Positions 34,801-45,830 of a stretch of 64,000 nucleotides of DNA are shown here, piece by piece (position 1 is the first letter of the stretch; every line of letters begins with the position of its first letter). A model generated the notes under the pieces. That model was not told the origin of the DNA, did not search any database, and was given only the letters and a program-made list of their open reading frames with translations. Position numbers and translations under genes: made by a program. This DNA comes from Chionoecetes opilio (Eukaryota > Arthropoda > Malacostraca > Decapoda > Majidae), in assembly GCA_016584305.1 (NCBI GenBank), contig JACEEZ010016236.1, positions 35,001-99,000 of the forward strand, in the 5' to 3' direction.

Positions 34801-37800
34801 ATACTGACCAAGACCCAAACTTGGTACAGATTGTTGCATCAAAGGATGAGGTATGGCACAAGGAAGGTGTGGATGAGTGGAAGTTATGTAAATACTGACC
34901 GGTAGACTGATAAGGAGATACCCTTTAGAGTTTAGACTGTGAGGGTATATTGTGTGTCACCAACCTTGTCTAGTCCAACTACAGGGAGGTCCCGAAGATA
35001 CGAGCAGTTAGGTTCCACCTGGCATACTCGTAAAGCGAAATCTCGTATAATGAAACACATAACTAATGGTAAAATATAGGTTTGGTTCCAGGACCCCATT
35101 AATTTAAAAAAAATTAAAAATAAGACATGTTTTTGAAGCTAAAATAAACTATAGCAAACACAACAAACACACAGCGTCTATATTACCCACACTGTACTAC
35201 CTATTCTGTAGAAAAAGCATTCTGAAAGAGAAAATAGCACACAAAATAACATAACTGCACATTAATTAAACATAAAACATGCATAACAAGCTAAAAAGAC
35301 GTTGTAATGTAGGGGACGCCGCGTGATACAAGAGAAGGTAGTGTAGTGGTCCCAAGGTTGGGGTCCCACACCTACTAATTACCCCGAAAGGTCAGGCCGC
35401 GCCATATGCTTAATTACCCTTCAGGTCACGCCTTGCTAGGGGTGACCTGACTGCGGTCCCAAGGTTGGAGCCGCACACCTGGCTAATTACCCCTAAATGT
35501 CAGGCAGCGCCATATGCTTAATTACCCTTCAGGTCACGGCTTGCTAGGGGTGACCTCACTGGGGTCAACCAAATCCCCCTTTGTCCAGCCCGGGAGTGGT
35601 AGGGCGCGCATTTTGAACTTGATAATTTTACTCACCCCAGTTTGAATGTCGTATCATTGGATTTTCGATCTCGTATATTGAAAATAGACCCTAATTTACA
35701 CATCTCGTATCATCAGATTCTCGTATACCGAATGCTCGTATAACGGGACCTCCCTGTACTTGATACTTGATGTTGTTTAGAGGTTAATTCCTCAGAGCCG
35801 TAGTGTTCTACCGCTGCAGCCGGTCCTAGCGTCCCTAAACTGTAGGTTAACTTGGTCCAGTAATGAGTTTGTGGGTGCTCTACATAGTGAAGTGTAACCC
35901 GGTACTGGTGGTTCATCAGGGACTGTCCACAGGTATTCGTCTAGCTGGGATTTTAACTTATCCACGGAGCAGCCGGTGATGTCTCGGATGTTTCTTGGGA
36001 GGCTGTTGAAGGCTCTTGGGCCACTGTAGGGTAGGCTGGCTGATAGAAGAGTCTTGATTCTTGCCGGGGCTTGAGTTGGTGGGGCTTTCCTGAAGCATTT
36101 CCGACCTGCCCTCTCATTTATGTAAGCATCCACTTTGTTGATGTTGGAGGGGTTGGGTACTTTTTCTTCTAGGATCTTCCAGATGTATATGGTGGAGTAC
36201 TCTCTGCGTCATTGCTGGGAATATAGTCCTAGTCTTTTCAGTCTTTCCCAGTAGGAGAGTTCTTTCATCCCTCTTATTTGCCTAGTGAATGATCGTTGGA
36301 CCGACTCAAGGGCCTGGATTTCCATAGCCTTATGGGGGACCACAGTTAACTGCAGTAATCCAGGATGGACTGGACTAGTGCTCTCCATAGAGTCATCATG
36401 CACTCTTCTTCCCGGGAGTAGGAGGTTCTTAGTATCCACCCTGCAATCCTTCTGGCTTTCTTGATGGTCTCTTCGATGTGGTGTTGGAAGGTGCCATCAG
36501 CATTGAGGTGAATGCCCAGACATTTTACATGTGGGCTAGTGGCTATCACTTGTTTCTCGCTTGACAGGAGGGAGGTGTTGTTGAGGAGCAACAACTAACT
36601 AGAGGAGCAACATCTTGACTAGATGTCTAGTTTAGTTTCTAATGTTATAAATGTTATATATATCAAAGGCTTAGGAGCACCAGCACTGCCACCAGCACCA
36701 CGCCTGCTAAACATTATACAGTCTTTTTGCTCAAAGCAGCACAAAAATAAGTGCAGCTCTGTAATCCAATGCTTCAGTTACCGCAGCCTAAATGTTAACC
36801 AACCTGCTCTGTGCACACCCAGAACTTACTATTTAGTTCTTTTATGGACTGTATTAAGACTATGTATGTGTGTTAGCTGCTGGTATTCCTTTCTCTATTT
36901 TTTTAGACTTTTTTTAAATCTATTTTATGCGTAACTTTGAATCTCGTGCGTTAAACGAATTAAGGTACAATTTTTTTGCCGTATCTGAATCTTTGTTAAG
37001 TGAGACTGCATGAAAATGGGGCATAGGGTGGCAGACTGGGCCAGGAAATATTTTGTTTATATAGATTTTGTGCCGTTTTGATTTGAAGGGTGCAGAAAAA
37101 TATCCTGGAAAAATAAGATCTCATATCATCCCAAAGCTCTGTATCCTATCATGCAAATTATAATTTTTTTTTTTTTCTCAGATCAGTCGAAGAATTGCTG
37201 CATTTCAACAACGTCGAAGAGAAGAACTTGATTTGCTGAATATTCAAGAATTCTGCACCTTGCCCGGGGGAGCTTCCTCTCAGAACTCATGTGCCCGCAC
37301 CTCTGCTGTTGTGTTGAGGTCAAAAGGGTCAAGCAGTCATGTGAAATGTTAGTTAAATTCTTTTAATTGTCATATGTAGCATGTTCACATTCCTTGTGTA
37401 GCTCGGGTGGCTAACTGTGCAAAAAGAAATGGACCTGAAAAAAGATACTCGTTTTGAGGAATCATTCTTGTCATCACTCTTTTTATGTTATCTATGTCAT
37501 CATAGTCTGCTTTGGTGTAGTGGTTGAGACACTTGGCTCACAGATGAGAGGATACCATCATCATCATCATTGATGTAAATTCTTGAATTTGCCAATTTTC
37601 CTCTCATTTATTTTCCCCCTTTCAGTGACCCATGTAGTGAATGAGTGGGGTCCCAGACCTGGGAGTGGACCCTGGCTCTGTGTCCACTAACCAGGCAAAG
37701 GAAAAGGTCAAACAAGGTCAGTCATTGAGGCCAGGGAGTATACAGTACAATAATTCCTTGTTACGTGGGAAAATGTGGGGCTGTGGCCATTCTGCATGTT

Positions 37801-39357
37801 CAAAAACATTCTTGTTGAGGCACTTTTCGCCCAGCTGCTTCCTGCCACAACTCAAGAGCAGCATTATTGGCCAGTAAACATGTTATTTTCTGACTCATCA
37901 GCAGCCTTACAGTCCATCAAGCAATGATGGGGCTTAGAGTTAGCCCCTAAACTGTGGCAAATGCTTGTTGCCTCAGGCAAGACAAAATATACTTATGCTC
38001 CAATTTCTTAGAGTAACTATTGTAATGGCTGAGGTATGACGGTTTTTATACTTGTGTAAATAGTTCATATACATTAAACAATGTGTCTGATCATTCATAT
38101 TTACAGAAGTAAATAGCAGTGGAAGAAAAAGTAAAGACTCCATGGAACCCAGTCTACATCCTTCCATAGAATTTTCTGGAGACAACAAATATAAACAAGA
38201 AGCTATTGATCACTCAGAAGAGGCAAAGCAACTTGTAGGTAAGTTAAGTACTCTTGTCTAACAGAGATTTTGATAGATTGATTTATTTGCAATTTTGTTT
38301 AATTTTATCTATTTTATCTGTTTATCTATATTTCCTTGCATACGTATACAGTGGTACCTTGACTTACGAGTTTAATTTGTTCTATGATCGAGCTCGTAAC
38401 TCAATTTGCTCGTACATATATCAAATCAATTTTCCCCATTGAAATTAATTGAAATACGTACCATTAATCCGTTCCAGCCCCCCAAAAAACACCCCAATTT
38501 TTTTACTGTACCTATATGACTGAACTGCACTCACCCTCCGCCATTTGCATTCGCCAGTGTTTACAGTCTGTGTATCAGCTGTTGGGAACAGCTGTGGGTG
38601 GAACTGCCGCTAAATGTACTGCACTTACCCTCTGCCATTTTTTTTTTTTATTTTTTTACATTTGTGCCTATGGCGCCTGTAGGCAGTGGTGACCCAGGGC
38701 TCGGATGGTAGGCCCTGAAGGTTCACTTGAGGGCTGCTGTGATGGTTGGCCCTCGCCCGTGGTGGCGCAGGCAGGATTTTTTTATAGTGACGCCTGTGAT
38801 TAGAGGCTCATGCCGCCCCCCTGTGTCCTCCGATGCACTCGCAATCGAAGGTAGAGTTAATGGACAGGGCATGTGGGTGTTCTTAGGCCACTCGACGGTA
38901 CAGAAAGGGTTTGGTTTTCGTCGGGGATCGAACTCGGGTCACTGAGAATGCCAGTCGGAGACGCTAACCACTCTGCTACCGCCTCCCCTTGCATTCGCCA
39001 GTGTTTGTTTATACTCTGTGTATCAGCTGTTGGAAACAGCTGTGGGTGGAACTGCCGCTAAACGTACTGCACTTACCCTCCGCCATTTGCATTTGCCTGT
39101 GTGAGCACAACACAACAGAGATGCTTCCACGGCGAGGTAACCAGGTGAAGTGAACGAGTGAGACGCGGGATGCTGGGTGGATGTTATGGCGTTCGCTGCG
39201 CCAACTAGTGGCGGCGTATTTGAAACTCGCTCGTAAAAAAAAAAAAAAAAAATCGTAACTCGGATTTTGGCTCGCAACACAAAGCAAAAAATCGACCGAG
39301 TGACTGCTCGTAACTCGGAAAACTCGTAAGTTGGGGCACTCGTAAGTCAAGGTACCA

Positions 39358-39399
<42 letters not shown>

Positions 39400-40895
39400 A
39401 TGATTCAAAAAACTGCTTTGAAATGTTTTGGCAGTTTGCTTCATGAAATCCTGAGAAATGTCTAGTGCAAATGGTGAATGGTATCAATCAGGAGCCTAGT
39501 TGTAGTAACTTGTAGACTCACTGGACTGATTTGGGAAGACTTTTGAATTACATATTACCATTAATGAAAACAACACTATACTGTCTATCCTCTGCAGGCA
39601 TAGAGGAGCGGCTGCACAACTTAGAGAGTCACCTCAGAATTGTCCCTGGCACGCCTGTCCCTCAGGATGTGTACGCCAGGCTCAAGGCGGTGGAGGACAG
39701 GGTGCTCCATCTGGAAGGAATTTCTCCAGAATACTTCATAATTAATGTAAGAATCACATACACACACACTTATAAAAGTATAAAAGGTAAATAAGGAATA
39801 AGAAAACTGGAAGTGTAAGGGACAGGGCCAGTTTAAGAGGGAACAGCTGCATGATGGCTTGACTACATGTAGACTTTCAGCAAAATCAGACCCGGTGCTG
39901 CTCCAAGCACTCCGATGTGCTGGGCCTTAACTGTTATCTGATATTGTCTTTATTCAAGATGATTGCAGACCCAGAAACTATGGGGTCAGTATTTATATAC
40001 TCGTGATATTTTACTGGTCAGCTCATATTTTCATATTTTCATTTCAGAAGGTGATGACATCATCAAGGCAAGCTAAACATTTAAAGGAAATTAAAGCAGT
40101 TGAAGATGATGTAAGTAACGTTTTAATGTGTTGTGAAGCAACCCCACAATGTAATGTATAATATGATTGTAAGGCCAACTACATGGGAAGTATATGAAGT
40201 AAGCCTATCCCCTCTGACACTGGTATTTGCACCACTGCCATACTCTCTAGCCTCAGCACATTGCTAAAACCCTCGGGCTCAGTGGGCAGATGTAGGTATG
40301 GAAAGCACCCATGATCTGCCTTGTGATCTTTTAACGTTTCAATTATAACTGTCACTGTGGTCCTGACAACATTATTATCAACAAGTGCTGTAGCATGGAA
40401 CAGGATAGCCTTGTACATGATGAGAATGGTGAAAATTTTCATCCTACTATAATGTGTCAACAACAACTAGTATTGTAAAGATGTAGAAATGAAGATATAG
40501 TTTTGGAGATTGTTAAAACTCAGGATCCCGAAGTGTTTTGTTCACCGGTAGAGAATGGGAAATAATTATTAGAGTTCCAAGGAAAGGTATCAGAATATAA
40601 TAGAATATAAATAATGTGGGCTTGCCTTAGTACTAGCTAAGTCATGGGAACAATGCATCCTGGGCTGCAATGAAAATTGAAAGGTTGGATGCATATTTCT
40701 TCAGGCAGCCAGACATGAATTTTCGACCTCTATATGAACAGTGAATTGTGTTGTTTGCAAGACAGGTGTTGCAGCATTATGATTTAGTCTGAAAGCCATC
40801 TCTTCCTCCAACAGATCTGCCTTAATGAATTAGATGTGAAAATCCATGAACTGAAGCTGAAACTGAAGCAGAAACAAATAAAGCAGGATTTATAA
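28855..40895 (+). CDS. MOCS2: MOCS2B-MBIP fusion: molybdopterin synthase catalytic subunit with ATAC-type C-terminus
   Basis: Ten in-phase coding exons: 28855-28974, 29875-29996, 32520-32771, 33129-33199, 34693-34850, 37182-37347, 38110-38238, 39598-39746, 40048-40110 and 40815-40895; 436 residues. Residues 1-140 are the MoaE domain: [10 protein letters not shown] (31-40), [17 protein letters not shown] (79-83), SSEHR and [10 protein letters not shown] (116-125), which hold the Arg, His-Arg and Lys residues of the active site. It transfers sulfur from MOCS2A to precursor Z, making molybdopterin. Residues from about 242 resemble [29 protein letters not shown], then [12 protein letters not shown] and [13 protein letters not shown] near 341-387, and a final helix [21 protein letters not shown] is an ATAC acetyltransferase subunit, and Drosophila Mocs2B carries the same extension. 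The 33129-33199 exon is phase-consistent but less certain; an alternative path uses a donor at 32734 and an exon at 32907-32962. An ATG in TTACCATGG follows the MOCS2A stop. Confidence 0.88.
28975..29874 (+). other. MOCS2B intron 1
   Basis: The borders are CAG|GTAATT and TTTTTCAG|G. A short GA-rich purine tract lies at 29270-29300. No repeat family seen elsewhere in the window is recognisable here. Confidence 0.7.
30448..30632. repeat. Large hairpin inside element H
   Basis: Arms of about 85 bp, running from TTAAGTGCTCAAGTGATGT through TACAGGTACAGCACTGTATA to TTATAAAGTG, pair across a short T-rich loop near 30544-30550. Only minor differences are seen between the arms. Confidence 0.9.
30644..30873 (+). 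mobile_element. 5'-truncated SINE with poly-A tail
   Basis: It matches the body of the fuller SINE at 38638-38987 (GTCCATTAACTCTACCTTCG, GGCGGCATGAGCCTCTAATC, CAGGCGTCACTATA, GCCCTCGAGTGAGCCTCC) and ends in a 16-base A run at 30858-30873. The tRNA-like head is missing. Confidence 0.85.
31099..31386 (-). pseudogene. Captured LINE zinc-knuckle fragment in element B
   Basis: The minus-strand frame reads [20 protein letters not shown], then [12 protein letters not shown], matching the C-terminal CCHC knuckle of the RNase H LINE at 13300-13725 (CPWCPTYPDTPEHLLLQCP). It lacks the rest of the LINE and lies within an inverted-repeat element, so it is probably a captured fragment and not an independent insertion. 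Confidence 0.75.
31557..32519 (+). other. MOCS2B intron 2, distal part
   Basis: AT-rich intron sequence. It ends in a pyrimidine stretch and CTCTCCAG at 32519. No gene, repeat family or hairpin is evident. Confidence 0.6.
33200..34692 (+). other. MOCS2B intron with no recognised insertions
   Basis: The donor is C|GTAAAT and the acceptor TGTTTTCAG. A poly-A/TA stretch lies at 33550-33575 with an AATAAA near 33577. No exon candidate fits the phase between 33200 and 34692. Confidence 0.5.
34982..35756. mobile_element. Inverted-repeat element F (pogo/Tigger-like), in a MOCS2B intron
   Basis: The ends are CAGGGAGGTCCCGAAGATAC and TATAACGGGACCTCCCTG with TA on both sides. CTCGTATA-type motifs recur near both ends. 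Inside, a block with AAGGTTGGGGTCCCACACCT and GGTCAGGCCGCGCCATATGC is tandemly repeated (35350-35445 and 35458-35560). It is non-autonomous. Confidence 0.9.
35775..36600 (-). mobile_element. LINE reverse transcriptase C-terminal fragment
   Basis: The minus strand reads [53 protein letters not shown], a frame change near 36350, [20 protein letters not shown], another near 36210, then [18 protein letters not shown] and [20 protein letters not shown] to a stop near 35790. This is the thumb and C-terminal region of a CR1/Jockey-like element, different from the family at 51.3-52.9 kb. It is 5'-truncated and frameshifted. Confidence 0.85.
36601..37181 (+). other. Remainder of a MOCS2B intron
   Basis: No recognised repeat; the stretch ends in a 15-base T run and CTCAG, a strong acceptor for the MBIP-like exon at 37182. 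Confidence 0.6.
38349..39360. mobile_element. Inverted-repeat element G (pogo/Tigger-like) with SINE insertion
   Basis: The ends are CAGTGGTACCTTGACTTACG and CGTAAGTCAAGGTACCACTG, perfect complements, with TA on both sides. An internal segment (ACTGCACTTACCCTCYGCC, TGTTGGRAACAGCTGTGGG) is repeated. A SINE inserted at 38638-38987. It lies in a MOCS2B intron; a (TA)n tract follows at 39361-39397. Confidence 0.95.
38638..38987 (-). mobile_element. tRNA-derived SINE
   Basis: On the minus strand the head reads GGCGGTAGCAGAGTGGTTAG (A-box-like) and GAGTTCGATCCCC (B-box-like), the internal RNA polymerase III promoter of a tRNA-derived SINE. The body continues for about 260 bp and ends in a poly-A tail (poly-T on the plus strand at 38638-38657). 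A truncated second copy lies at 30644-30873. Confidence 0.9.
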
Positions 40896-40929
40896 CATCT
40901 TGTAAGTTTGAGGTGATTTCATGATACTT

Positions 40930-40935
40930 AATAAA
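40930..40935 (+). promoter_or_regulatory. Candidate polyadenylation signal of MOCS2B
   Basis: AATAAA lies 35 nt after the stop codon, implying a very short 3' UTR. A perfect GTAAGT sequence 6 nt after the stop (40902-40907) could instead act as a donor and extend the transcript downstream. Confidence 0.5.
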
Positions 40936-41481
40936 ACAGGATTACTGTAGCTACGTTCTATATGTGTATTTCTTTTGAAATGTATTTAGATAATCGTGAG
41001 TTACATTATGCCCTCCATGTTGGCATTATGGTTTGGTGGATTCAAAAATAAGTTGGCCACAAGATATGTGTACTCAATCCCTTAACTTGGCCACCAAACC
41101 TTCATGATTGGTGATGTGTTCCCATTAGTTGAGAATTGTGATATCATGATATATATAATACGCTATAGTAATTATTGAACACAATGTTAGACATATGTTA
41201 CATTTCAATTACTTTACAACTGTTGATGTGCCTCCTAGTCAATAGTGTACACATGACTTGCCTATTTTAATTATTTGAAAGCAAATTTTTTTTTACAATT
41301 TCAGAATCCTTTGTTGCACAAGGAATATTTTTCCCCTAGTCCATGGAACAGTTATAGCTTGACTCCCGGGCTGCCTTCACCAATCATTAATTAACAAATT
41401 TCACTTTTTCAAGTACAGTATATGTATTGATTTTTCATAAGCAGTGAATTTTTTTTACGTTTTTTCTCTTTTATATTTTAG

Positions 41482-42174
41482 GAATCTATTTGCTGGCTCA
41501 CTCTGGTGTCTCATGAACCGCAGCAGCAGCAGACCAGCCCCTCCCACCCACCTCATCACGCAGCACAGGTTGTAACTGGTGGTGACATGTTAAGTGGTAA
41601 GATCGTGGTTTTCATACAAGATTTCAGTAGTGCAAAATAATAGAGTAAGGACTTTTTTATTATGTTAGACATTCTCTTTAGAATGTTACTGTACAGAAGC
41701 ATGATTTGCAAACTTGTCCTTTTACCAAGTTATAGTAAATTATTCATCAAAATTGACAAGGGATTATGTCTGAATTTTCCTCCAATTAAAAAATGTTATT
41801 ATTCCGTTATAAGAAATGGTTGGGTTTTAACCCGAGATGAGCTTACAACCAAAAGACGTGAATGTTACTCTATGGGAGTATGCTTACCAAGGGCTCAGAC
41901 CTGTACAGTCTCTCCAGTAGCCACGCTGGTGCCTCGATGCAGGTGACCAGTTTGATGACGTTGCTCAGACATCAGGCAATCAAAAAAGAAAGCCAGAATG
42001 ATTCGTTGTTGAGATTCTCATTCACTTGTGTTTTAGCCTCCCTGCCACAATGCATCAAGTGGTGGCAGCAGCAAGGGGCTCTGTGTAAGGAGGAAGGAAG
42101 CTCCTCCTGAATATGTAGACATCACAGCCTCAGTTATTTATAACCTTGTATTGTGTTGCCTTGTGGCGTCTTGA
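41482..42174 (+). CDS. Candidate downstream exons of unidentified protein
   Basis: Three short segments join in phase: 41482-41596 (TATTTTAG|GAA to AGTG|GTAAGA), 41899-41942 (CTCAG|ACC to CAG|GTGACC) and 42037-42174 (GTTTTAG|CCT to TGA). The predicted peptide contains HEPQQQQTSP, GGDMLSDLYSLSSSH and RRKEAPPEYVD. The first could also enter in phase 0 after the MOCS2B exon that ends at 40110, which would replace its last helix. No family is recognised, and a separate gene or chance splice sites are both possible. Confidence 0.3.
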
Positions 42175-43290
42175 GATGAAGCTGGAATACTATAAAGCTA
42201 GTATTGTGCACCCTACCTTGTTTAACTTAACCTCGCTAAACAAAAATTCAGAGTTACGCATAAATTATATATACACCAAAATTTGTTTAACACAAAAAAA
42301 AATCTTAGTTGCACACAAAATTCTACTTGAAATTTTATGAATCAAGTGGAAAATCAATGGCCTTTTATAGGCAGGAGGATTAGAACCTAGTAGTGGTGGA
42401 AAACTTAAGAACAAGGGCTCCACGCTAAGCTGACCCAAATGTTGGCTCACGTATTATACTTAATGTCCTTAACACATCTGTGTACATTTTAATGACTGCT
42501 GATCCTTACTTTGCCTACATGGCCGATATTAAGTTTCAGGTTCTTGAGAAAACCTAAGTCCAGCGAGATGCGCAATGGACGACGAGTTTGAGAAAGTAGT
42601 GCGTATCTAAGTAGTAGGTATAACCTGTATGTAGTTTTAAATGTATTATCATACACGGGCATACATACAATGTTACAATAATTCTTCCCAAATAGTACTT
42701 ATGTTACGTATTCTAGGTATCTATATATTTGTTAAACTAGCTGTATTACTCCGCCAGCCTTGGCTATCGCTAGGGTGACACGTCAGAGGCTCTGAGAGCA
42801 GCCATGCCAGTCACCGTTCTGCCTCAGCTATGGAACCTTGTTCTTGGATACCTGGCTCGTTCCATGTTTTTGATGGTATATAAAGATCCGAATAAAAGGT
42901 TTCACCAATTCCTCAAGGAAACCGCAACACTCTACAATCCTTTATACATAAAGGTAAGAATTTAACGCTAGAATTATTGTTTATACGTTTTTCCCGAAAC
43001 TTGGCATATCCCTGGAATTGGTCTACTTTTAGGATATTTTTCCCATGTTTTGAAAAGTCCGCCCCCGTCCACTAGGTTAGGATAGTGAATAGCACGGGGG
43101 GGGTCGTGGGGGGAGGAGCCCCCCCGCTACACTAGGTTAGGTTAGTGCACAGCACGGGGGGGGTCGAGGGGGGGCGGAGCCCCCCCCCGTTATGTTATGT
43201 TATGTTAGTGCACAGCACGAGGGGCTCGAGGAGTGGTGTTAGGTTAGGTCTGTAGTTTTGTCATTTTTAGAATAGAGGCTGAACCTCCTA
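42175..43290. other. Interval with possible solo LTR and GC-rich repeat
   Basis: At 42730-42945 a compact TATATAAAG (42877) followed closely by AATAAAAGG and a terminal CTCTACA resembles an LTR promoter/R region, but no matching partner or target duplication is seen. At 43075-43260 a block with GTGCACAGCACG(G)n and GGAGCCCCCC is repeated three times next to TTAGGTTAG motifs. Confidence 0.3.
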
Positions 43291-43765
43291 TCTTATAGCC
43301 AACAAGCTTGGAGGCTGGTGGAAACCGGGGTTTTTGGGTGGGGGAGCACACACTTAAGGGAAATAATATTATGGTCCCGATAAAGTCTGAACTAGGGAAA
43401 TTTCCCTATTTTAGGGATTTTTTGTTGGGCCATATTTCCCTTGTGTGTTGTTTTAGGGTGGGGGGCACTTAAAAGGGAAATATGGCCCCGATAAAGTCAA
43501 CTAGGGAAATTTCCCTAGTTTAGGGATTTTTTGTGGGAGGTGCCATATTTCCCTTATGTGCTCCCCCGCCCTAAAACAGCACACATAAGTAAAATATGGC
43601 CCACCCAACAAAAAATCCCTAAACTAGGGAAATTTCCCTAGTTTAGGGATTTTTTATGTGGGGGGGGCATATTTCCCTTATGTGTGTGCTCCCCCACCCA
43701 AAAACCCTGTATTCCCGCCAGTTCCCCAGGCTTGTTGGCTAGAAGAAGAAGAAGATACGGGTGGA
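43290..43765. repeat. Palindrome-rich inverted-repeat element
   Basis: TAGCCAACAAGC and GTTTTTGGGTGGGGGAGCAC at the left are matched in inverse by GTGCTCCCCCACCCAAAAAC and GCTTGTTGGCTA at the right. Inside, the palindrome CTAGGGAAATTTCCCTAG, or close variants, occurs three times, separated by CATATTTCCCTT blocks in both orientations. Confidence 0.8.
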
Positions 43766-43845
43766 GGGGGGAGCCCTTGTTCTTAAGTTTTACCGCCAGA
43801 GCAAGAAAAAAATTATGATATCCTACCCACAATCCTCTGTGACGC

Positions 43846-44107
43846 TGTTAATGAGTTCGAAGCACTAATGAACCCTATCAACATTAGCTTTAAAAAAAAT
43901 ACTACAAAACTATACCAACACTATTACAAACTCACATTTAATAACATTTAGACTTAAATAACATTATTGGTCAAAGGTCAACAGGTAAGGCGTGGGAAGA
44001 AAATAAAGGAAAGGTTTTGAGTTTCGAAGCAGTGTTGACAGTGTTGAGTTCCTTGAGTAATGCGATACGAGCGACAGTCGTGAGCGAGCCTTCGAGGGGC
44101 AGGACGT
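43846..44107. repeat. Dispersed repeat R2, copy 1
   Basis: It shares ACAATCCTCTG, AGTTCGAAGCACTAA, ATACTACAAAACTATAC, TTGGTCAAAGGTCAACAGG and GAGCGACAGTC-type blocks with 46496-46790 in the same order. The two copies are 2.65 kb apart, each accompanied by a copy of MITE M1. Confidence 0.85.
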
Positions 44108-44516
44108 GTGTGCAGGTAGCTGGAAGGAGGAAGAGGATGATTTGTGCCCAACAACACTTCATTTTGCTGCTCTTCTTCATATTTCTGCAACGTTAAGTCA
44201 AGTAGAGTGAGTGAGAGGAACGAGTGGGCAGTAGCGGATCTAAGGGGTGTCCACCCCTGAAATCTCATTGGCCACCCCAGATATGAGTGAGGTCTAATAA
44301 AAATTCAACCATTTATTTTTAATGGCTATGCCAAGGTTTCCACTCTAGATACGTGTCCAACCTTGGCCACCCCTGTCAAAATCTGGCGGCGCCACTGTGA
44401 GTGGAGAGGGAGGGAGTGAGAGCATCCGTGTGATTTGAGGTTTAGTCCTCTCTGCAAAGTAATGACTGTTGCCTCGATATCTTTCTAACTTAAATAAACG
44501 TCAGATCAGCTATAGC

Positions 44517-44737
44517 CAGTAGCGTAGCTACGAGGGGGCACATGCCCCCCCCATGAGAATCCGGAGCCCCCCAGGTGCCCCCCCACTGACCATGGCTGCC
44601 GTAATCTGATTGGACCTGTGACTGACGATATGCCCTAATACCCTTCTATGTGGCATCAGAATGCCCCTGAGCTCCGCTTGCCATAGTGCTCCCCCAGGTG
44701 CCCCCCAATTGATAGACACCTAGCTACGCCACTGTGC
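44517..44737. mobile_element. MITE M1, complete copy
   Basis: The ends are CAGTAGCGTAGCTACG and CTAGCTACGCCACTG, near-perfect inverses. The body has CCCCCCATGAGAATCCGGAG, CCATGGCTGCCGTAATCTG and CTTCTATGTGGCATCAGAAT. It is about 220 bp and non-coding. Confidence 0.85.
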
Positions 44738-44739
44738 AG

Positions 44740-45790
44740 GAGGTTACTGTCCTGCTTGATCAAGAGGATGTGTGTGTGTGTTGTGTAGGAGGTCCCAGCA
44801 TTATCCAAAGATCGGCCACTAGGATCTCCAAACTACTTTCGGGAGGGTAATAATTGGCGATCAGCGAGTCCAGCTACCTGACAATGGATGAATGATCATG
44901 ATTACAGTGAGTTGGCTGGCACGGCTGAGATTACGAAGCAGGTATTGAACAGCCTTGTTAATGACCGTATCACCATTGAGACATTCTTTAATTTTTAGAA
45001 ACGGATATATATTAACCATTATATAGAGTTTTGTTTCATGCACCTTAATTCTAACCGCCTGAGTATGTGTGTGTGTGTGTCATGACAGGTACGAGGTATG
45101 GAAGGAATTTAAGTGTAATGAGTTGTTATATTCTCGGCGATGGTTGTTATGTAGGCTATAGTCGTTATGATGATTGCTCGCTGCAGGCTCTTAATGGTGG
45201 CATCTGTAAGAACTGGTAGGAAAATTACACAAATCATCTCATCTTCGTTCATATTTTATTCGTTTCACTTCACCAGACCAATTTGTCATCTACTGTAGTA
45301 CGTATTCTATTATCTTTATTTTTTCTTATCATACGTTGCACATCATTCTTCCCGGAGGATAATTGCAAAGAGTGAAGGTGACGGAAGATTGTGTGTTAGT
45401 GTGAGTGTGGAATATAGCAATTCATGTAAAGTGTGGTGGTGAATGACTAACTAATACACATAATCATAGTCGTTAATGATGTAATTAATAGACTAACTAT
45501 CCAGTGGTTGTTGTGTTGGTATAAGGCTGACTTAATAGCCAACATCTGGGAAGGTAGGGAACGATTGGTGTTCATTTCTCGATGTTATCCAATTATACTA
45601 CTTGACGTTATCATTTTTCATCGTCATTGACCTATATCTCATGTTATCAATTATGCTGTAAGTTCATACCTCACTGTTTACCTTATCAAGTTCATACAAC
45701 TAAAATAATTAAACAATTCAAACTACCAACTCCCTCGTTTAGAAACACTGAACAAACCCTGAACAACCGAATGGACGTGTTATAGAAGGG
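44740..45790. other. No supported gene
   Basis: Short GT runs (44769-44785, 45066-45081) and AT-rich sequence. No exon with family resemblance or matched splice phase is visible. Confidence 0.4.
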
Positions 45791-45830
45791 TGTATTTTCA
45801 GAGGTTCGCGTGTATCGAGACTCCGAAGCT

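Noticed and set aside
42730..42945. Possible solo LTR or 50-codon coding exon with GTAAGA donor
   Set aside because: TATA and AATAAA are close together and the frame is open, but there is no partner LTR, no target duplication and no acceptor in phase; too weak to call either way.
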